Shown piece after piece: positions 1 to 9,091 of a stretch of DNA of 64,000 nt. Origin of the DNA: Bacillota bacterium (lineage in GTDB: Bacteria > Bacillota > Ch66 > Ch109); the NCBI GenBank assembly GCA_013178275.1, contig JABLWZ010000014.1, positions 1 to 64,000 of the forward strand, written 5' to 3'. The notes under the pieces are model-generated. The model was not told the origin of the DNA and did no database searches. It saw only the letters and a program-made list of their open reading frames with translations. Position 1 is the stretch's first letter. Each line of letters opens with the position of its first letter. The position numbers and the translations under genes are program-made.

Positions 1-223
1 GGTTTAGTGTGCCCAAAACAGTGCGTGAAGGGTAATAGATACCTATGTTTGAGTTGGTTTTTGCCTCTTCCCGACAGAAAAGAGCGTGCCGCCCAACGTT
101 TTTAAATAATCGTTTTGCGACACGCCCAATCTTATTTATGTCCCCAGTTCTGTTGGCCCATTTTTTGCACTTGGTTTGTATTAAATAAAATTACAATTAC
201 GATGAGGAAAGGAGAAAAAAAGC

Positions 224-976
224 ATGACCTATCAGAACATTCTTTACGAAACTGCCGAAGGTATTGCCTGGATCACTTTAAACCGGCCGGAAAGGTTAAA
301 CTCCTTGAGTCCCGAGATGCTGGACGAATGGATCGATGCGGTCGGGACCGCCGGCAGGGATGAAGCGGTCCGCGTTGTGGTGGTGACCGGGGCTGGCCGG
401 GCTTTCTGCACCGGTCTGGACCTAAAGTCGCTGGGAGAGGCCAAAATAGAAAATGGTGAGGTGGGAGGCGAGAGAGACGCCGCCGGTACAGGTGTTATCG
501 CAGCGATTCAGAACTGTCAGAAGCCGGTGATCGGAATGGTCAACGGGTACTGTTTCACCGGGGGACTCGAAATCTTATTCGGATTCGATATAGTGATAGC
601 TTCGGAGGAAGCTAAATTTGCTGATACCCATGCCAAGTGGGGTCTCAGGCCTACCTGGGGGCTGAGCCAGCGTATGCCCAGAATGCTGGGAGTGAATAAG
701 GCCAAAGAACTGTCTTTTACGTGCCGGACGTTTTCAGCGGAAGATGCCAGGGAATTTGGCCTGGTTAACCACGTCGTGCCGGCTGATAGGTTAAGAGAGG
801 AAACCATAGCCCTGGGCAGCCAGATTATTTCCAACAGCGTGGAGGCGATAGCGGCGATCAAGGATCTATACAATAAAGGGATGCAAATGACGCTGCAGGA
901 CGGCCTTGATTATGAACGAGACGCTCATTATCCGATTTCAGACACCAAAGAAAGGCTGTTTGGATTTAATAAATAG
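224..976 (+). CDS. Enoyl-CoA hydratase/isomerase (crotonase) family protein
   Basis: A 250-residue crotonase-fold protein, the usual family length, expected to act on an acyl-CoA thioester in the cytoplasm. The N-terminal ITLNRPERLNSL block, the AFCTGLDLKSL oxyanion-hole segment and GYCFTGGLEILFGFD are all present. The first catalytic Glu (in GGLE) is kept. The position of the second crotonase Glu, normally in FGQPE, reads FADTH, so classical hydratase activity is doubtful. A strong AAAGGAG lies just before the ATG. It stands alone, with a terminator downstream, ahead of a kinase gene. The fold is certain; the substrate and exact reaction are not. Confidence 0.85.
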   Translation: MTYQNILYETAEGIAWITLNRPERLNSLSPEMLDEWIDAVGTAGRDEAVRVVVVTGAGRAFCTGLDLKSLGEAKIENGEVGGERDAAGTGVIAAIQNCQKPVIGMVNGYCFTGGLEILFGFDIVIASEEAKFADTHAKWGLRPTWGLSQRMPRMLGVNKAKELSFTCRTFSAEDAREFGLVNHVVPADRLREETIALGSQIISNSVEAIAAIKDLYNKGMQMTLQDGLDYERDAHYPISDTKERLFGFNK

Positions 977-1125
977 GCATCTTAAAAACAACAGAACACG
1001 CTGCCATCCTCGCGATCGGGAGTGGCGTTTGTCTTTCTTACTTTTATTAATTCTTGTTATGTGCAACTCTAACAATCACTGTTATTCGCAGCATTCTTTG
1101 TTATTATTACTTTATCCCATGGTCT

Positions 1126-1163
1126 AGGTGCCAAGAGGCATTACGTTTGCTTGGTGCCTTTTT
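1126..1163 (+). terminator. Rho-independent terminator after the crotonase gene
   Basis: A 10-bp stem (AGGTGCCAAG at 1126-1135 with CTTGGTGCCT at 1150-1159, including two G-U pairs) runs into a T tract at 1159-1163. It lies 150 bases past the stop codon. The rest of the 977-1354 gap holds a TATAAT at 1220-1225 and a Spo0A-like box. Confidence 0.75.
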
Positions 1164-1246
1164 CTCTGTCCAAGGCTTTATTCCCATGCGACAAAATATC
1201 TGTCAAGTGCCCCTTATGCTATAATATTTAGAAAAAGCTCTTGTCT

Positions 1247-1253
1247 TTCGACA
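1247..1253. promoter_or_regulatory. Candidate Spo0A (0A) box upstream of the first kinase
   Basis: TTCGACA, the complement of the 0A core TGTCGAA, sits in the context TTTCGACAATTT about 100 bases before the kinase start. The same extended motif lies before the second kinase. It is downstream of the TATAAT at 1220-1225, so it could repress that promoter or activate a later one. The match is seen; the binding is inferred. Confidence 0.4.
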
Positions 1254-1354
1254 ATTTTTTTACAAATACCAGGAATTTGGAAAAATCTCCCGAATTATTA
1301 AATTGATAGTTAAACCTCGAGGTCTTTTCCGTGCGCGAGGGGGGAACCTCAGTG

Positions 1355-3112
1355 ATGGACGCATCATTCAGCCAGGCCGCCTTTGAGTTTAACAGCAACG
1401 GTCTTCTGATTATAGACAAGGAACTCAAGGTCGTGGGGCTCAATCAAACCGCCTGCAGCCTGCTCAACATAGAACAGGACCAGATTATCGGCATCTTTCT
1501 CGGCAACAAGCTGAGTCCGATGCTGAAGTATATGGAACAGACTCTCTACGAGGAGAAAGAGTTCGACTTCGCTCCCTATCTCTACTTTAATGATGGCCGG
1601 CCGCGCCTGCTCCGGCTGCAGACCCGGAGACTGCTGGACCCCAGATCCGAACTGATCGGGGGGATGGCCATCATCAGCGAGCCCACCGATATCCTGGAGA
1701 TGGCCAGCACCGTCTGCGACAGCCTTCCCATCGCGGGCTTCATCTTCGACTACAAGGAACAGATGGTGCACATGAATACCGCGGCGGTCAAGCTTTTTGG
1801 GTATGAAGAGCCCGAGTTCAAACAGATGACCGCGGAACAGATCCTCAAGATAATCATCAACCCCAACATCAAGGCTCGACCAGCCGTTCGCTACGTTCTC
1901 CAGTCCGGTCTCCCTTCCCGCCAGGTTCGCGACAAGTTCTACACCAAGGATGGACAGTCATTGGGGATCGTCGCCGATATCTTCCCCCTGATGGACACCT
2001 TCGGCACCCCGGTAGGGGCTCAGGTGATTATGCGCAAGGTCGAGGAGGAGTTCGTCAGCTTCCAGGGGACCGCCAAGTTTCTGCTGGACATCATGCCGGA
2101 AACGATACTGGCGGTAGACAATCAACTGGTGGTGGTGGTTTACAACCAGATGGCCGAAGAACTCTTCAAGGTCCAGCGGATAAACGCCATAAACCTCAAA
2201 GTAGAGAAGCTGAAGTCCCAGGTCGATGCCGACCGGCTGCCTATCCTGGAGGGACTGATAACCGGGAGCGACTCGATCAATCAGCCTCTGACTATAACTA
2301 CCCAGGGTGCCACCCGGGAATTCCTGCTGGACGTGCGGCGGGTCACCGATGAAAACGGCTCCTACCTGGGAGCGATAGCGGTGGTGCGGGAAGTGACCGC
2401 GCTGCGGGAGATGGACCGGGCGGTACAGAAGTCAGCCCGGCTGTCTATGATCGGTGAGCTTGCCGCCGGCATGGCTCACGAGATCCGCAACCCCCTGACC
2501 GCGGTCAGGGGATTCCTTCAGCTCCTGCAGTCAAGGGCTGCCCGGGAAAGCCTTCCCGAGGTCAACGAGTACTCGGACATCATGCTTACCGAGCTGGATC
2601 GGGTCAACGAACTCATCAGCCAGTTCCTGATGCTGGGCCAGAGCCGTCCGGAGAAGAAGATGCCCCTGCAGTTGGACCGCCTGCTGGATGACCTGTGCCT
2701 GCTGTTCGAAAACGAGTCGATCATGCGGGAGATCGGCCTGAAACGCGTCAATGGAAGCGTCCTGCCGGAGCTGGAGGGTGACCCCGAGCAGTTGAAACAG
2801 GTGTTCACCAACCTGTTCACCAACGCCCTCCAGGCCATGGACGAGGGAGGCCAGCTGACCATCGAATCCCTTTACGACCGGCGGTCCCACCAGGTGGTGG
2901 TCAGGTTTATCGACACCGGGCATGGGATGGACCAGGAAGTGCTGGCCAAGGTCTTCGATCCCTTCTTTACCACCCGGGATAACGGCACCGGCCTGGGCCT
3001 CGCCATCTCTCACCAGATCATCGACGCCCACGGCGGGACAATCAACGTCCTCTCTGAAGTCGGCAGGGGCTGCACAGTGGAGGTCCTGCTGCCGATAACC
3101 CGCTTCGTTTAA
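1355..3112 (+). CDS. PAS-domain sensor histidine kinase, sporulation-kinase type
   Basis: A soluble histidine kinase of about 585 residues with three PAS-like segments (roughly residues 5-115, 120-230 and 240-350). A HisKA region follows with phosphoacceptor His near residue 375 in MAHEIRNPLTAVRGFLQLL, then an HATPase with N, G1 (DTGHGM) and G2 (GTGLGLAI) boxes. The HEIRNPLT..GFLQLL form is typical of Bacillus KinA/B/E-type kinases that feed the Spo0F/Spo0A phosphorelay. No transmembrane helix is obvious, so sensing is probably cytoplasmic. GAGGGGGG precedes GTG 1352 / ATG 1355, which is preferred over an upstream GTG at 1331. No response regulator is adjacent, so it is an orphan kinase. Confidence 0.88.
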   Translation: MDASFSQAAFEFNSNGLLIIDKELKVVGLNQTACSLLNIEQDQIIGIFLGNKLSPMLKYMEQTLYEEKEFDFAPYLYFNDGRPRLLRLQTRRLLDPRSELIGGMAIISEPTDILEMASTVCDSLPIAGFIFDYKEQMVHMNTAAVKLFGYEEPEFKQMTAEQILKIIINPNIKARPAVRYVLQSGLPSRQVRDKFYTKDGQSLGIVADIFPLMDTFGTPVGAQVIMRKVEEEFVSFQGTAKFLLDIMPETILAVDNQLVVVVYNQMAEELFKVQRINAINLKVEKLKSQVDADRLPILEGLITGSDSINQPLTITTQGATREFLLDVRRVTDENGSYLGAIAVVREVTALREMDRAVQKSARLSMIGELAAGMAHEIRNPLTAVRGFLQLLQSRAARESLPEVNEYSDIMLTELDRVNELISQFLMLGQSRPEKKMPLQLDRLLDDLCLLFENESIMREIGLKRVNGSVLPELEGDPEQLKQVFTNLFTNALQAMDEGGQLTIESLYDRRSHQVVVRFIDTGHGMDQEVLAKVFDPFFTTRDNGTGLGLAISHQIIDAHGGTINVLSEVGRGCTVEVLLPITRFV

Positions 3113-3146
3113 CGGCAGCGGGTAATTCTCAGTAATAAATATATAA

Positions 3147-3205
3147 GGAATCCGCGATGCGGATTCCCACTATTCTGACTACCGACTACTCACTACCGAC
3201 TACTG
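3147..3205 (+). repeat. REP-like intergenic hairpin repeat, copy A
   Basis: A perfect 9-bp hairpin (GGAATCCGC at 3147-3155, GCGGATTCC at 3159-3167) is followed by CACTATT and two near-identical ACTACCGACTACT units. It lies between the convergent kinase genes and could also end both transcripts. Related copies are at 7080-7164 (reverse) and 15949-16000. Confidence 0.6.
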
Positions 3206-4813
3206 CTAAAACGCCTCGTCCGAGGGCAGGGTGAAGTAAAAACCACTACCTTTTCCGGGGCTGCTCTCCACCCACATCCTGCCCCCGTGCTCCATAATGA
3301 TCTGACGGCTGATATAGAGCCCTAGCCCCAGACCGCCAAACGTGCCGGGCATCGCGTTCTGGGCCCGGTAAAACCGCTCGAAAATATACTTCTGGTCCTT
3401 CTCCGGGATACCCACTCCCGAGTCAATCACCTTTACCTCGATATCTTCTCCCCTGCGCTTCAGCTCGACTCTGATATCCCCACCCTCCGGGGAATACTTG
3501 ATAGCGTTGTCGAGCAGGTTGTTCACCACCTGGTTCAGCCGGCTCTGGTCGCCGTAGACCATGTACTCGTCCTCATCCGCTTCCACCAGCAGCCGATGAT
3601 TCTCGGAAACCGCCTGCAGCCTCTGGCAGACCTCCTGGATGACCGGCATCAGGTCGAACGACCGGTTGTTGCTCTCCAGCTGCCCGGATTCCAAACGGGA
3701 GGCATCAAGCACCTCGCTGATCATGCGGGCCATCTGGTCGATCCAGTGGATGATCGACGAACAATACTGGATCTCCTTGTCCACTGCCAGGTATTCGCTG
3801 ATGCCGCTTCGGGTATCGGCGGAAATCTCCCCCCGCTCCACCTTATCATCCAGTTCCTTTTTCAGGGTGGGTGCCTTTTCAGCCCTCCGCCGTAGTCCCA
3901 TTTCCATCAGCTGGGCTGTGCCCCGGACGATTCCCAGCGGGGTCCGCATCTCGTGCGAAGCCACCGAGATGAACCCGTCCTTGGCCTTCTCAAAATTGAC
4001 CCGCTCAGTGATATCCCTTGCCACCGACACCGCCAGTATGATATTCCCCTGGGCATCCCTGACGGGAGAAGCACTGAGGCTGAAAAACCGTTTAACGTCG
4101 CTATTATTATTGGGCTCGATGATCATTTCCACCCCGCGCACTACTTCCCCCTGCAGCGCCCGAAAGGCGGGCAGCTCCGAACGGGGTATCCGGACGCCGT
4201 TGGTATAGCTCCTTAACGCGGTCGAGGGGTAATCCAGGTTGCGGTCAAAGAAGATCCCCGGCTCCATCCCGAGGTAGTCAGCGGCTTCCCGGTTAAGGCC
4301 GATGACCTGTCCGAGAGAGTTCACCAGCACCACCGGGTCGGTGATGCTTTGAATCAGGCTCTCCAGGATAAAAGCCCTCTCCTCCGCCATAACCCGGGAC
4401 TTGTAGACGGCCTCGTCCAACTTCTCCCTGACCTGGGCGGTTATCTCATGGAGCAGGGTCACCAGGTACCGGCCATCTCTCTCCGGGATGGCGGTAAGCT
4501 TCCAGCACCCATGCCCAGCCGGACCGTAAATCTCCAGCTTATCCAGGGTGACCGTCTCACCGGTCCGCCGAGCCGACTCCAGCACCTTATCGATTCTAAA
4601 TCCCGCCCGGGGGAAGATCTCGATCAGACGCCGCCCAAGGAGCGAACCGCGGACCGCCGGGTTTATCCTGGCGAAGGAGGTGTTGACAAAGACCACCCGA
4701 TGCTCGGCCCCCTCGGTAACCACCGCGGCGTCGGATAGCCCATCCAGCACCTTGTACATGGTCTCCGCTTCTAACAGTTGATTTGAATTGCTCGCCACCT
4801 TCAGGACACGCAA
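3206..4813 (-). CDS. PAS-domain sensor histidine kinase
   Basis: A histidine kinase with two PAS domains: the first covers the N-terminal third, and the second carries a PAS-type NREAADYLG and a KRFFSLSASPV segment. HisKA follows, with the His in VASHEMRTPLGIVRGTAQLM, then an HATPase ending FGGLGLGLYISRQI. It is probably cytoplasmic; no membrane helix is seen. GGAGGG six bases before a TTG at 4813 is the best start signal. ATG 4759 (about 518 residues) and ATG 4900 (564 residues, no good ribosome site) are alternatives. It converges on the first kinase, and a Spo0A-like box and a palindrome lie upstream. Membership in a sporulation phosphorelay is inferred. Confidence 0.85.
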   Translation of the reverse strand: MRVLKVASNSNQLLEAETMYKVLDGLSDAAVVTEGAEHRVVFVNTSFARINPAVRGSLLGRRLIEIFPRAGFRIDKVLESARRTGETVTLDKLEIYGPAGHGCWKLTAIPERDGRYLVTLLHEITAQVREKLDEAVYKSRVMAEERAFILESLIQSITDPVVLVNSLGQVIGLNREAADYLGMEPGIFFDRNLDYPSTALRSYTNGVRIPRSELPAFRALQGEVVRGVEMIIEPNNNSDVKRFFSLSASPVRDAQGNIILAVSVARDITERVNFEKAKDGFISVASHEMRTPLGIVRGTAQLMEMGLRRRAEKAPTLKKELDDKVERGEISADTRSGISEYLAVDKEIQYCSSIIHWIDQMARMISEVLDASRLESGQLESNNRSFDLMPVIQEVCQRLQAVSENHRLLVEADEDEYMVYGDQSRLNQVVNNLLDNAIKYSPEGGDIRVELKRRGEDIEVKVIDSGVGIPEKDQKYIFERFYRAQNAMPGTFGGLGLGLYISRQIIMEHGGRMWVESSPGKGSGFYFTLPSDEAF

Positions 4814-4919
4814 AGAGAAGCCCTCCAAAAAGAAAAAGTCGCTTTTTGTAGAAATTTGACACATTTTATCAAAATCCTGCTGAAGTCGAACGGGTGCCAC
4901 AAATATTTTTTCCCTTTAT

Positions 4920-4938
4920 AACAACGGTTCCCGTTGTT
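4920..4938. promoter_or_regulatory. Perfect palindrome, candidate operator
   Basis: AACAACGG-TTC-CCGTTGTT, two perfect 8-bp arms with a 3-bp centre, sits in the divergent region between the second kinase and the small gene at 5053. No T tract follows, so it is more likely a protein-binding site than a terminator. Confidence 0.45.
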
Positions 4939-4945
4939 CCTAGAT

Positions 4946-4952
4946 TTCGACA
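4946..4952. promoter_or_regulatory. Candidate Spo0A (0A) box upstream of the second kinase
   Basis: TTCGACA in the context TTTCGACAATTT, identical over 12 bases to the site before the first kinase. It lies about 130 bases upstream of the TTG start of the second kinase. The match is seen; regulation is inferred. Confidence 0.4.
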
Positions 4953-5052
4953 ATTTAGAAAACCCGGGCCCACCAACCCGGGTTCCTTTACCGTTCGGTT
5001 CTGATACAATTAGATAAGGTTAATCATCCGCCACCCGCAAGGAGGAGTATGT

Positions 5053-5274
5053 TTGAGCCTGAAGCAGGAGTTAACAGACTTTCAGCAGGAGATGGAGAAG
5101 AGTCTAAAAATTCTCCTGCGCGAAGCCGATGTTATCAAGCACGGCTCCTGTCCCCAGTGTCCCTTCAAGCAAAGGTGCGACGACCTGGACCGTGCAGCCA
5201 GCAATCTGCAAAAGGGATTGGCCCTGCTGGATAAGGTGATAGATGTTATCGACAGTTGCGACGCCGCGGACTGA
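5053..5274 (+). CDS. Small helical protein with a Cys cluster, unknown function
   Basis: A 73-residue protein that I do not recognise. It is predicted almost entirely helical, with a central Cys motif CPQCPFKQRC (C-x2-C-x5-C) that could bind a metal or an Fe-S cluster. GGAGGAG at 5041-5047 is five bases from the TTG at 5053. The ATG at 5049 in another frame is only one base from the ribosome site and gives a low-complexity product, so the TTG frame is preferred. It is a single-gene unit ended by the hairpin at 5290, divergent from the kinase and convergent with tatA. Confidence 0.6.
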   Translation: MSLKQELTDFQQEMEKSLKILLREADVIKHGSCPQCPFKQRCDDLDRAASNLQKGLALLDKVIDVIDSCDAAD

Positions 5275-5289
5275 TTAAAAACACGTTAT

Positions 5290-5317
5290 CAAGCCGGTTT
5301 TAGGCCGGCTTGTCCTT
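5290..5317. terminator. Bidirectional terminator between the Cys-cluster gene and tatA
   Basis: CAAGCCGG (5290-5297) pairs perfectly with CCGGCTTG (5305-5312), followed on the plus strand by CCTTTTT. On the minus strand the 3' side is also T-rich. It overlaps the stop codon of tatA. Confidence 0.7.
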
Positions 5318-5488
5318 TTTGTCTTCATCATCGTTGTTAACGTTCGTAGAACGCCTAAACTCATTGATCGCCTTCCCGATGGACTTACCCACCTGAGGCA
5401 GCTTCCCCGGGCCGAAGATAATCAGGACGATAATAAGGACAATAACCCAGTGCAATGGTTGAAGTGCACCTATAAACCCTATAACCAT
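5300..5488 (-). CDS. tatA: Twin-arginine translocase subunit TatA/TatE
   Basis: A 62-residue TatA-family protein. One N-terminal membrane helix (about residues 10-25) is followed by the FGPGKLPQVGKSIGKAINEF hinge and amphipathic helix, then an acidic/Lys-rich tail. TatA oligomers form the pore that moves folded proteins across the membrane with TatC, which is not in this window. The length and FGP motif are normal for TatA. It is a single-gene unit downstream of a 170-base gap next to argH. Confidence 0.93.
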   Translation of the reverse strand: MVIGFIGALQPLHWVIVLIIVLIIFGPGKLPQVGKSIGKAINEFRRSTNVNNDDEDKKDKPA

Positions 5489-5656
5489 AGCGCCACTCCC
5501 TTAATCATTTATCTCTTAGCGGGCGGAATAACTCACGATTCACAACCCAAGTTTAACCTCCCGTCCACCCGGTGTCAACTGCTCCTAAGCGGTGGGCGGA
5601 TAGTGCTTTTCGGTGCCGGCCAGTCACTCCCACGGCACTCCAACTATAGTCCAGTG

Positions 5657-7069
5657 CTACAACCGGTTTAGTTGAGCAATCCGTTCCCTGGCCCGTGAAA
5701 TCGCCTGCGATACCGCCTCGGGCCCTGGTCCACCCCAGGTCCCGCGGGCCTCCACGCAGCGTTCCAGGCTGATGGAAACATAGATGTCCTCCCCGAAATA
5801 CTCAAACCCCAGTCCGGTCTCCCGGGCCATCTCCTCCCGGGTCAGGTCCTCCAGCATCCGCTCCTGGCCGATACAGTAAGCGACCAGGATGCCCACAGCC
5901 TCGTGAGCCGAGCGGAAAGGCAGTCCCTTGCGCACCAGGTAATCCGCCAGGTCGGTGGCGTTGGTAAAGCCCCTTCCCGCGGCGCGGCGCATCCGATCAG
6001 GCCGTACCCTCATGCTCCCCAGCATGGGGGCAAAAACCTCCAGGCACCGCTCCAGGGTGTCCACCGCGTCGAACAGCGCCTCCTTGTCCTCCTGCATGTC
6101 CTTGTTGTATGCCAACGGCAGCCCTTTCATCAGGGTCAGCAGGGTGATGAGGTCGCCGAAGACCCGTCCGGTTTTTCCCCTCACCAGTTCCGCCACATCG
6201 GGGTTCTTCTTCTGGGGCATGATGCTGCTCCCGGTGCTGAAGGCGTCGTCCATCTCCACGAAACCGAACTCGTCGCTCGACCACAGCACCAGTTCCTCGC
6301 AGAACCGGGAGAGGTGCAGCATGATGATGCTGGCTGCGGCCGTGAATTCGACCGCGAAGTCGCGGTCGCTCACCCCGTCCAGGCTGTTTTCGGTGACAGC
6401 GGAGAACCCCAGCAGTTCCGCCACCCGCTGCCGGTTGATCGGGAAGGTGGTCCCGGCCAGCGCCCCCGAGCCCAGGGGCATCACATCCGTGCGGCGGTAG
6501 CAGTCGTTCAGGCGGTCGATATCCCGCTCCAGCATCTGGACGTAGGCCAGCAGGTGATGGGCTAGGGTGATGGGCTGAGCTTTCTGCAGGTGGGTATAGC
6601 CCGGCATCACCGTGCCGGTGTGGGACTCCGCGATCGACAGCAGCGTGGAGAGCAGGTCGACCAGCTTCCCCTGGATCGACCTGATGGCTTCCTTCAGGTA
6701 CATCCGGACGTCCAGCGCCACCTGGTCGTTGCGGCTCCTTGCGGTGTGCAGCCGCTTGCCGGTTTCCCCGATCCGCCGGGTGAGGATGGTCTCTATGTTC
6801 ATGTGGATGTCTTCCTCGCTGGAGCTGAACTCCACCCTTCCCGCCTCGATGTCCGCCAGTATCTCCCGCAGCGCCTTCACTATAGCCTCCGCCTCCGACA
6901 GGGAGATGATGCCGGCCTCCCCCAGCATGGTGGCGTGGGCGATGCTGCCCTGGATGTCCTGCCGGTACAGGCGCTGATCTACCTCGATCGAGGAGTTGAA
7001 GGACTCCACCAGTCGGTCGGTGGCCTTGGAAAAACGCCCTCCCCAGAGTTTCTTGTCAAGGGTGGTCAT
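5657..7069 (-). CDS. argH: Argininosuccinate lyase
   Basis: Splits argininosuccinate into arginine and fumarate, the last step of arginine synthesis. The 470 residues match the usual length. The lyase signature [12 protein letters not shown], with the mobile catalytic Ser loop, is intact, as are the N-terminal [14 protein letters not shown] and HTARSRNDQ segments. It is on the same strand as the arg operon but about 6.6 kb away, separated by unrelated genes, so it is probably transcribed on its own. A REP-like repeat lies immediately upstream. Confidence 0.97.
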   Translation of the reverse strand: MTTLDKKLWGGRFSKATDRLVESFNSSIEVDQRLYRQDIQGSIAHATMLGEAGIISLSEAEAIVKALREILADIEAGRVEFSSSEEDIHMNIETILTRRIGETGKRLHTARSRNDQVALDVRMYLKEAIRSIQGKLVDLLSTLLSIAESHTGTVMPGYTHLQKAQPITLAHHLLAYVQMLERDIDRLNDCYRRTDVMPLGSGALAGTTFPINRQRVAELLGFSAVTENSLDGVSDRDFAVEFTAAASIIMLHLSRFCEELVLWSSDEFGFVEMDDAFSTGSSIMPQKKNPDVAELVRGKTGRVFGDLITLLTLMKGLPLAYNKDMQEDKEALFDAVDTLERCLEVFAPMLGSMRVRPDRMRRAAGRGFTNATDLADYLVRKGLPFRSAHEAVGILVAYCIGQERMLEDLTREEMARETGLGFEYFGEDIYVSISLERCVEARGTWGGPGPEAVSQAISRARERIAQLNRL

Positions 7070-7079
7070 ACGCAGTCGA

Positions 7080-7164
7080 ATCCTCCTTTTTCGGTGGTCA
7101 GTAATCGGACGTCAGTCGTCAGTCGTAGGACTTCGAAATAGTAGGAATTTGCTCAGCAAATTCC
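7080..7164 (-). repeat. REP-like intergenic hairpin repeat, copy B
   Basis: Read on the minus strand, a 10-bp hairpin (GGAATTTGCT / AGCAAATTCC, 7144-7164) is followed by TACTATT and tandem GACTGAC-type units down to about 7085. It shares this layout with copies A and C and sits just upstream of argH. Confidence 0.6.
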
Positions 7165-7187
7165 ATTTAGTCTGACTCCGGCGGCGT

Positions 7188-7238
7188 GAAAAAGCCGGCG
7201 TCGGATTAATACCATTCTACACCAAATCCGACGCCGGC
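7188..7238 (-). terminator. Terminator of the SLH glycosidase gene
   Basis: A perfect 14-bp stem (GCCGGCGTCGGATT at 7194-7207 with its complement at 7225-7238) is followed on the minus strand by TTTTTC. It starts 18 bases after the stop codon. Confidence 0.85.
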
Positions 7239-7255
7239 CATACTCTTTGCCTCGA

Positions 7256-9055
7256 TTATTCGCGGTCGTTCAGCCGCTTGATGAACACCGCGCCTTCCGC
7301 CCGGGTGGCCTGTCCCCGGGGTTTGAAGATAACCCCGGATTTGTACGGGATACCCGCCACCAGCTGGTTTGACGCGGCCAGCTGCACGTCCTGCAGGGCC
7401 CAGTCCGAGATGCTCAGCGAATCCAGGAATTTCACGGGCGCCGCTTCTTCGTTCAGGTCGACCCCCTTGTACCTCAGTGCCCGCATCAGCATGCAGACCA
7501 CCTCTTCACGGGTGACCAGGTCGTTGGGGGCGAACCTGGTCGTGGACTTGCCCATGATGATCTCCGCCCCGTAGGTCCGGTTCACGTCCTGGTAGAACCA
7601 GTCGGTGGGTCTGACATCGGTGAACGTGGGCTTGCTCGCCGGCTCCGGCAGCTTCAGCGCCCGGTTCAGCAGCGCCGCGAACTCGGCCCGGGTGATCTTG
7701 CCCTCGGGGTTGAACCTCCTGCCCGACACCCCTTTGACGATATCCGCCTTGGCCAGTTCCTCGATCGTCACCCGCGCCCAGTGCCCGGCCAGGTCGGTGA
7801 ACATGAGCTGTTCATGGCCTTCCAGCAGGGTGTCCCACGCCACCTGGTTCCCGAGACCCAGCCGCCAGAGGGAGATGCCCAGCAGGTTGTTGCTCTGGGC
7901 CAGGTCCAGCTTCTCCTTCAGGCTCTGGTCATTCTCGTAGTAGAATCTGTTGTTTACCGTGCCCTGGTCCGTCTGCATCCAGACATCCGCAAACCCGACC
8001 CGGTAGTCGTAGCTTCTGCCTCCCCACTGGTAGGTCGGGAGGTAGCGGCTGGGCGGGGACACCGACAGCACCTTGCCGTTCTTCCCGCTCAAGGTGTTGT
8101 CCACGTTCTTAAGGCTGACATTCGACTGATCCCAGTTCTTGCCGTCCTTGGTCCACTTGACTCCCGCCAGGCAGATGGCCAGCATCGTCTTCTCCGGCTT
8201 CAGGCCGGACGAGAGCGACCTCTGGAGCGCATCCTTGACCAGGTAGTAAGGCGCGCTGGCCGGGATATCGGGGTCCGCCGCGCCCCAGATGTAATGCTGA
8301 TAGTCATGGGCCATCAGAATCGCCGTGTCCGCGATCTGCCCGATGGCCGCGAAGTCGTAGCCGTTGAAGTAGGTGCTCGGCTGCAGGCAGACCATCATCT
8401 TCTTATCGCCCAGTTTCTTGTCGAGCTGTCTCAGGAAGTGGGTGTACTTGTCGCGGAGCCCCGAGTTCTGGGCCCCGTATTTTTTTACTATGGCTTCCTG
8501 GGTGTAGGAGTTCAAAAGCCCCTCCAGGTCGACCGCCACCCCCGCGAAGTCGATACCCGCCTTGTTGGAGGAAAGGTAGCTGACCATCGGGCCGATCACC
8601 TGGTCGTCCAGCTGTTTGTCGTTCAGGTTCAGCAGCTCGATCAGGATACTGGTGCTGTCCTGGTTGTTGTCGTCCATGGCACCGACCATCAGGTACTTCT
8701 CCCCCGTGAGGGCCTTGATGTCGGCCAGGTTCGGGATAACATTGGGAGGGGCCGAAAACTCTGGGTAGCCGTCCTGCGGCCCGATCGGCTCCGCCCAACT
8801 GGTGAAGACGATCTTTCCCTGCCAGTCCTTGGCGATACGGCCCCAGGTCAGCGCGATGCTGTCGAGCTTTGACGCTGCACCCAGCTCCGACTCGCTGCCG
8901 TATGTATAGAATCCGTGAAACCGCAGGCCGCTGCCCGAGTCGGCCAGCACGACCCCGGGGGTGAGCAGCCCGAAAAGGGCCAAAACACAAAAAGAAAGCA
9001 GGAGGATCAGGCGCTTTAGGCCTTTGGGGCCGCTTCGATCCTGATTAACCAGCAC
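7256..9055 (-). CDS. Exported GH18-like glycosidase with three SLH domains
   Basis: A 599-residue surface protein. The N-terminal signal peptide has a hydrophobic core LILLLSFCVLALFGLL and ends near VVLADS. A GH18/spore-hydrolase-like barrel spans about residues 40-410, with FAGVAVDLEGL matching the strand that carries the catalytic Glu (family DxxDxDxE, here partly degenerate). Three S-layer homology modules follow (about 415-465, 475-530 and 540-599) with the usual TRAEF / TREEV / TRAEG motifs. It probably binds secondary cell-wall polymer and acts on peptidoglycan or another beta-1,4 glycan. GTG start with GGGTGG seven bases upstream. Substrate unknown. Confidence 0.82.
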   Translation of the reverse strand: MLVNQDRSGPKGLKRLILLLSFCVLALFGLLTPGVVLADSGSGLRFHGFYTYGSESELGAASKLDSIALTWGRIAKDWQGKIVFTSWAEPIGPQDGYPEFSAPPNVIPNLADIKALTGEKYLMVGAMDDNNQDSTSILIELLNLNDKQLDDQVIGPMVSYLSSNKAGIDFAGVAVDLEGLLNSYTQEAIVKKYGAQNSGLRDKYTHFLRQLDKKLGDKKMMVCLQPSTYFNGYDFAAIGQIADTAILMAHDYQHYIWGAADPDIPASAPYYLVKDALQRSLSSGLKPEKTMLAICLAGVKWTKDGKNWDQSNVSLKNVDNTLSGKNGKVLSVSPPSRYLPTYQWGGRSYDYRVGFADVWMQTDQGTVNNRFYYENDQSLKEKLDLAQSNNLLGISLWRLGLGNQVAWDTLLEGHEQLMFTDLAGHWARVTIEELAKADIVKGVSGRRFNPEGKITRAEFAALLNRALKLPEPASKPTFTDVRPTDWFYQDVNRTYGAEIIMGKSTTRFAPNDLVTREEVVCMLMRALRYKGVDLNEEAAPVKFLDSLSISDWALQDVQLAASNQLVAGIPYKSGVIFKPRGQATRAEGAVFIKRLNDRE

Positions 9056-9091
9056 TTTAAAACCACCCTTTTTTAAAAGTCCTGGTTAAAC

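Noticed and set aside
3170..3205. Tandem ACTACCGACTACT units as a CRISPR array
   Set aside because: Only two short units without spacers of constant length; they belong to the REP-like repeat.
5049..5234. ATG-started frame overlapping the small Cys-protein gene
   Set aside because: Its start is only one base from the GGAGGAG, and the product has no domain character; the TTG frame fits better.
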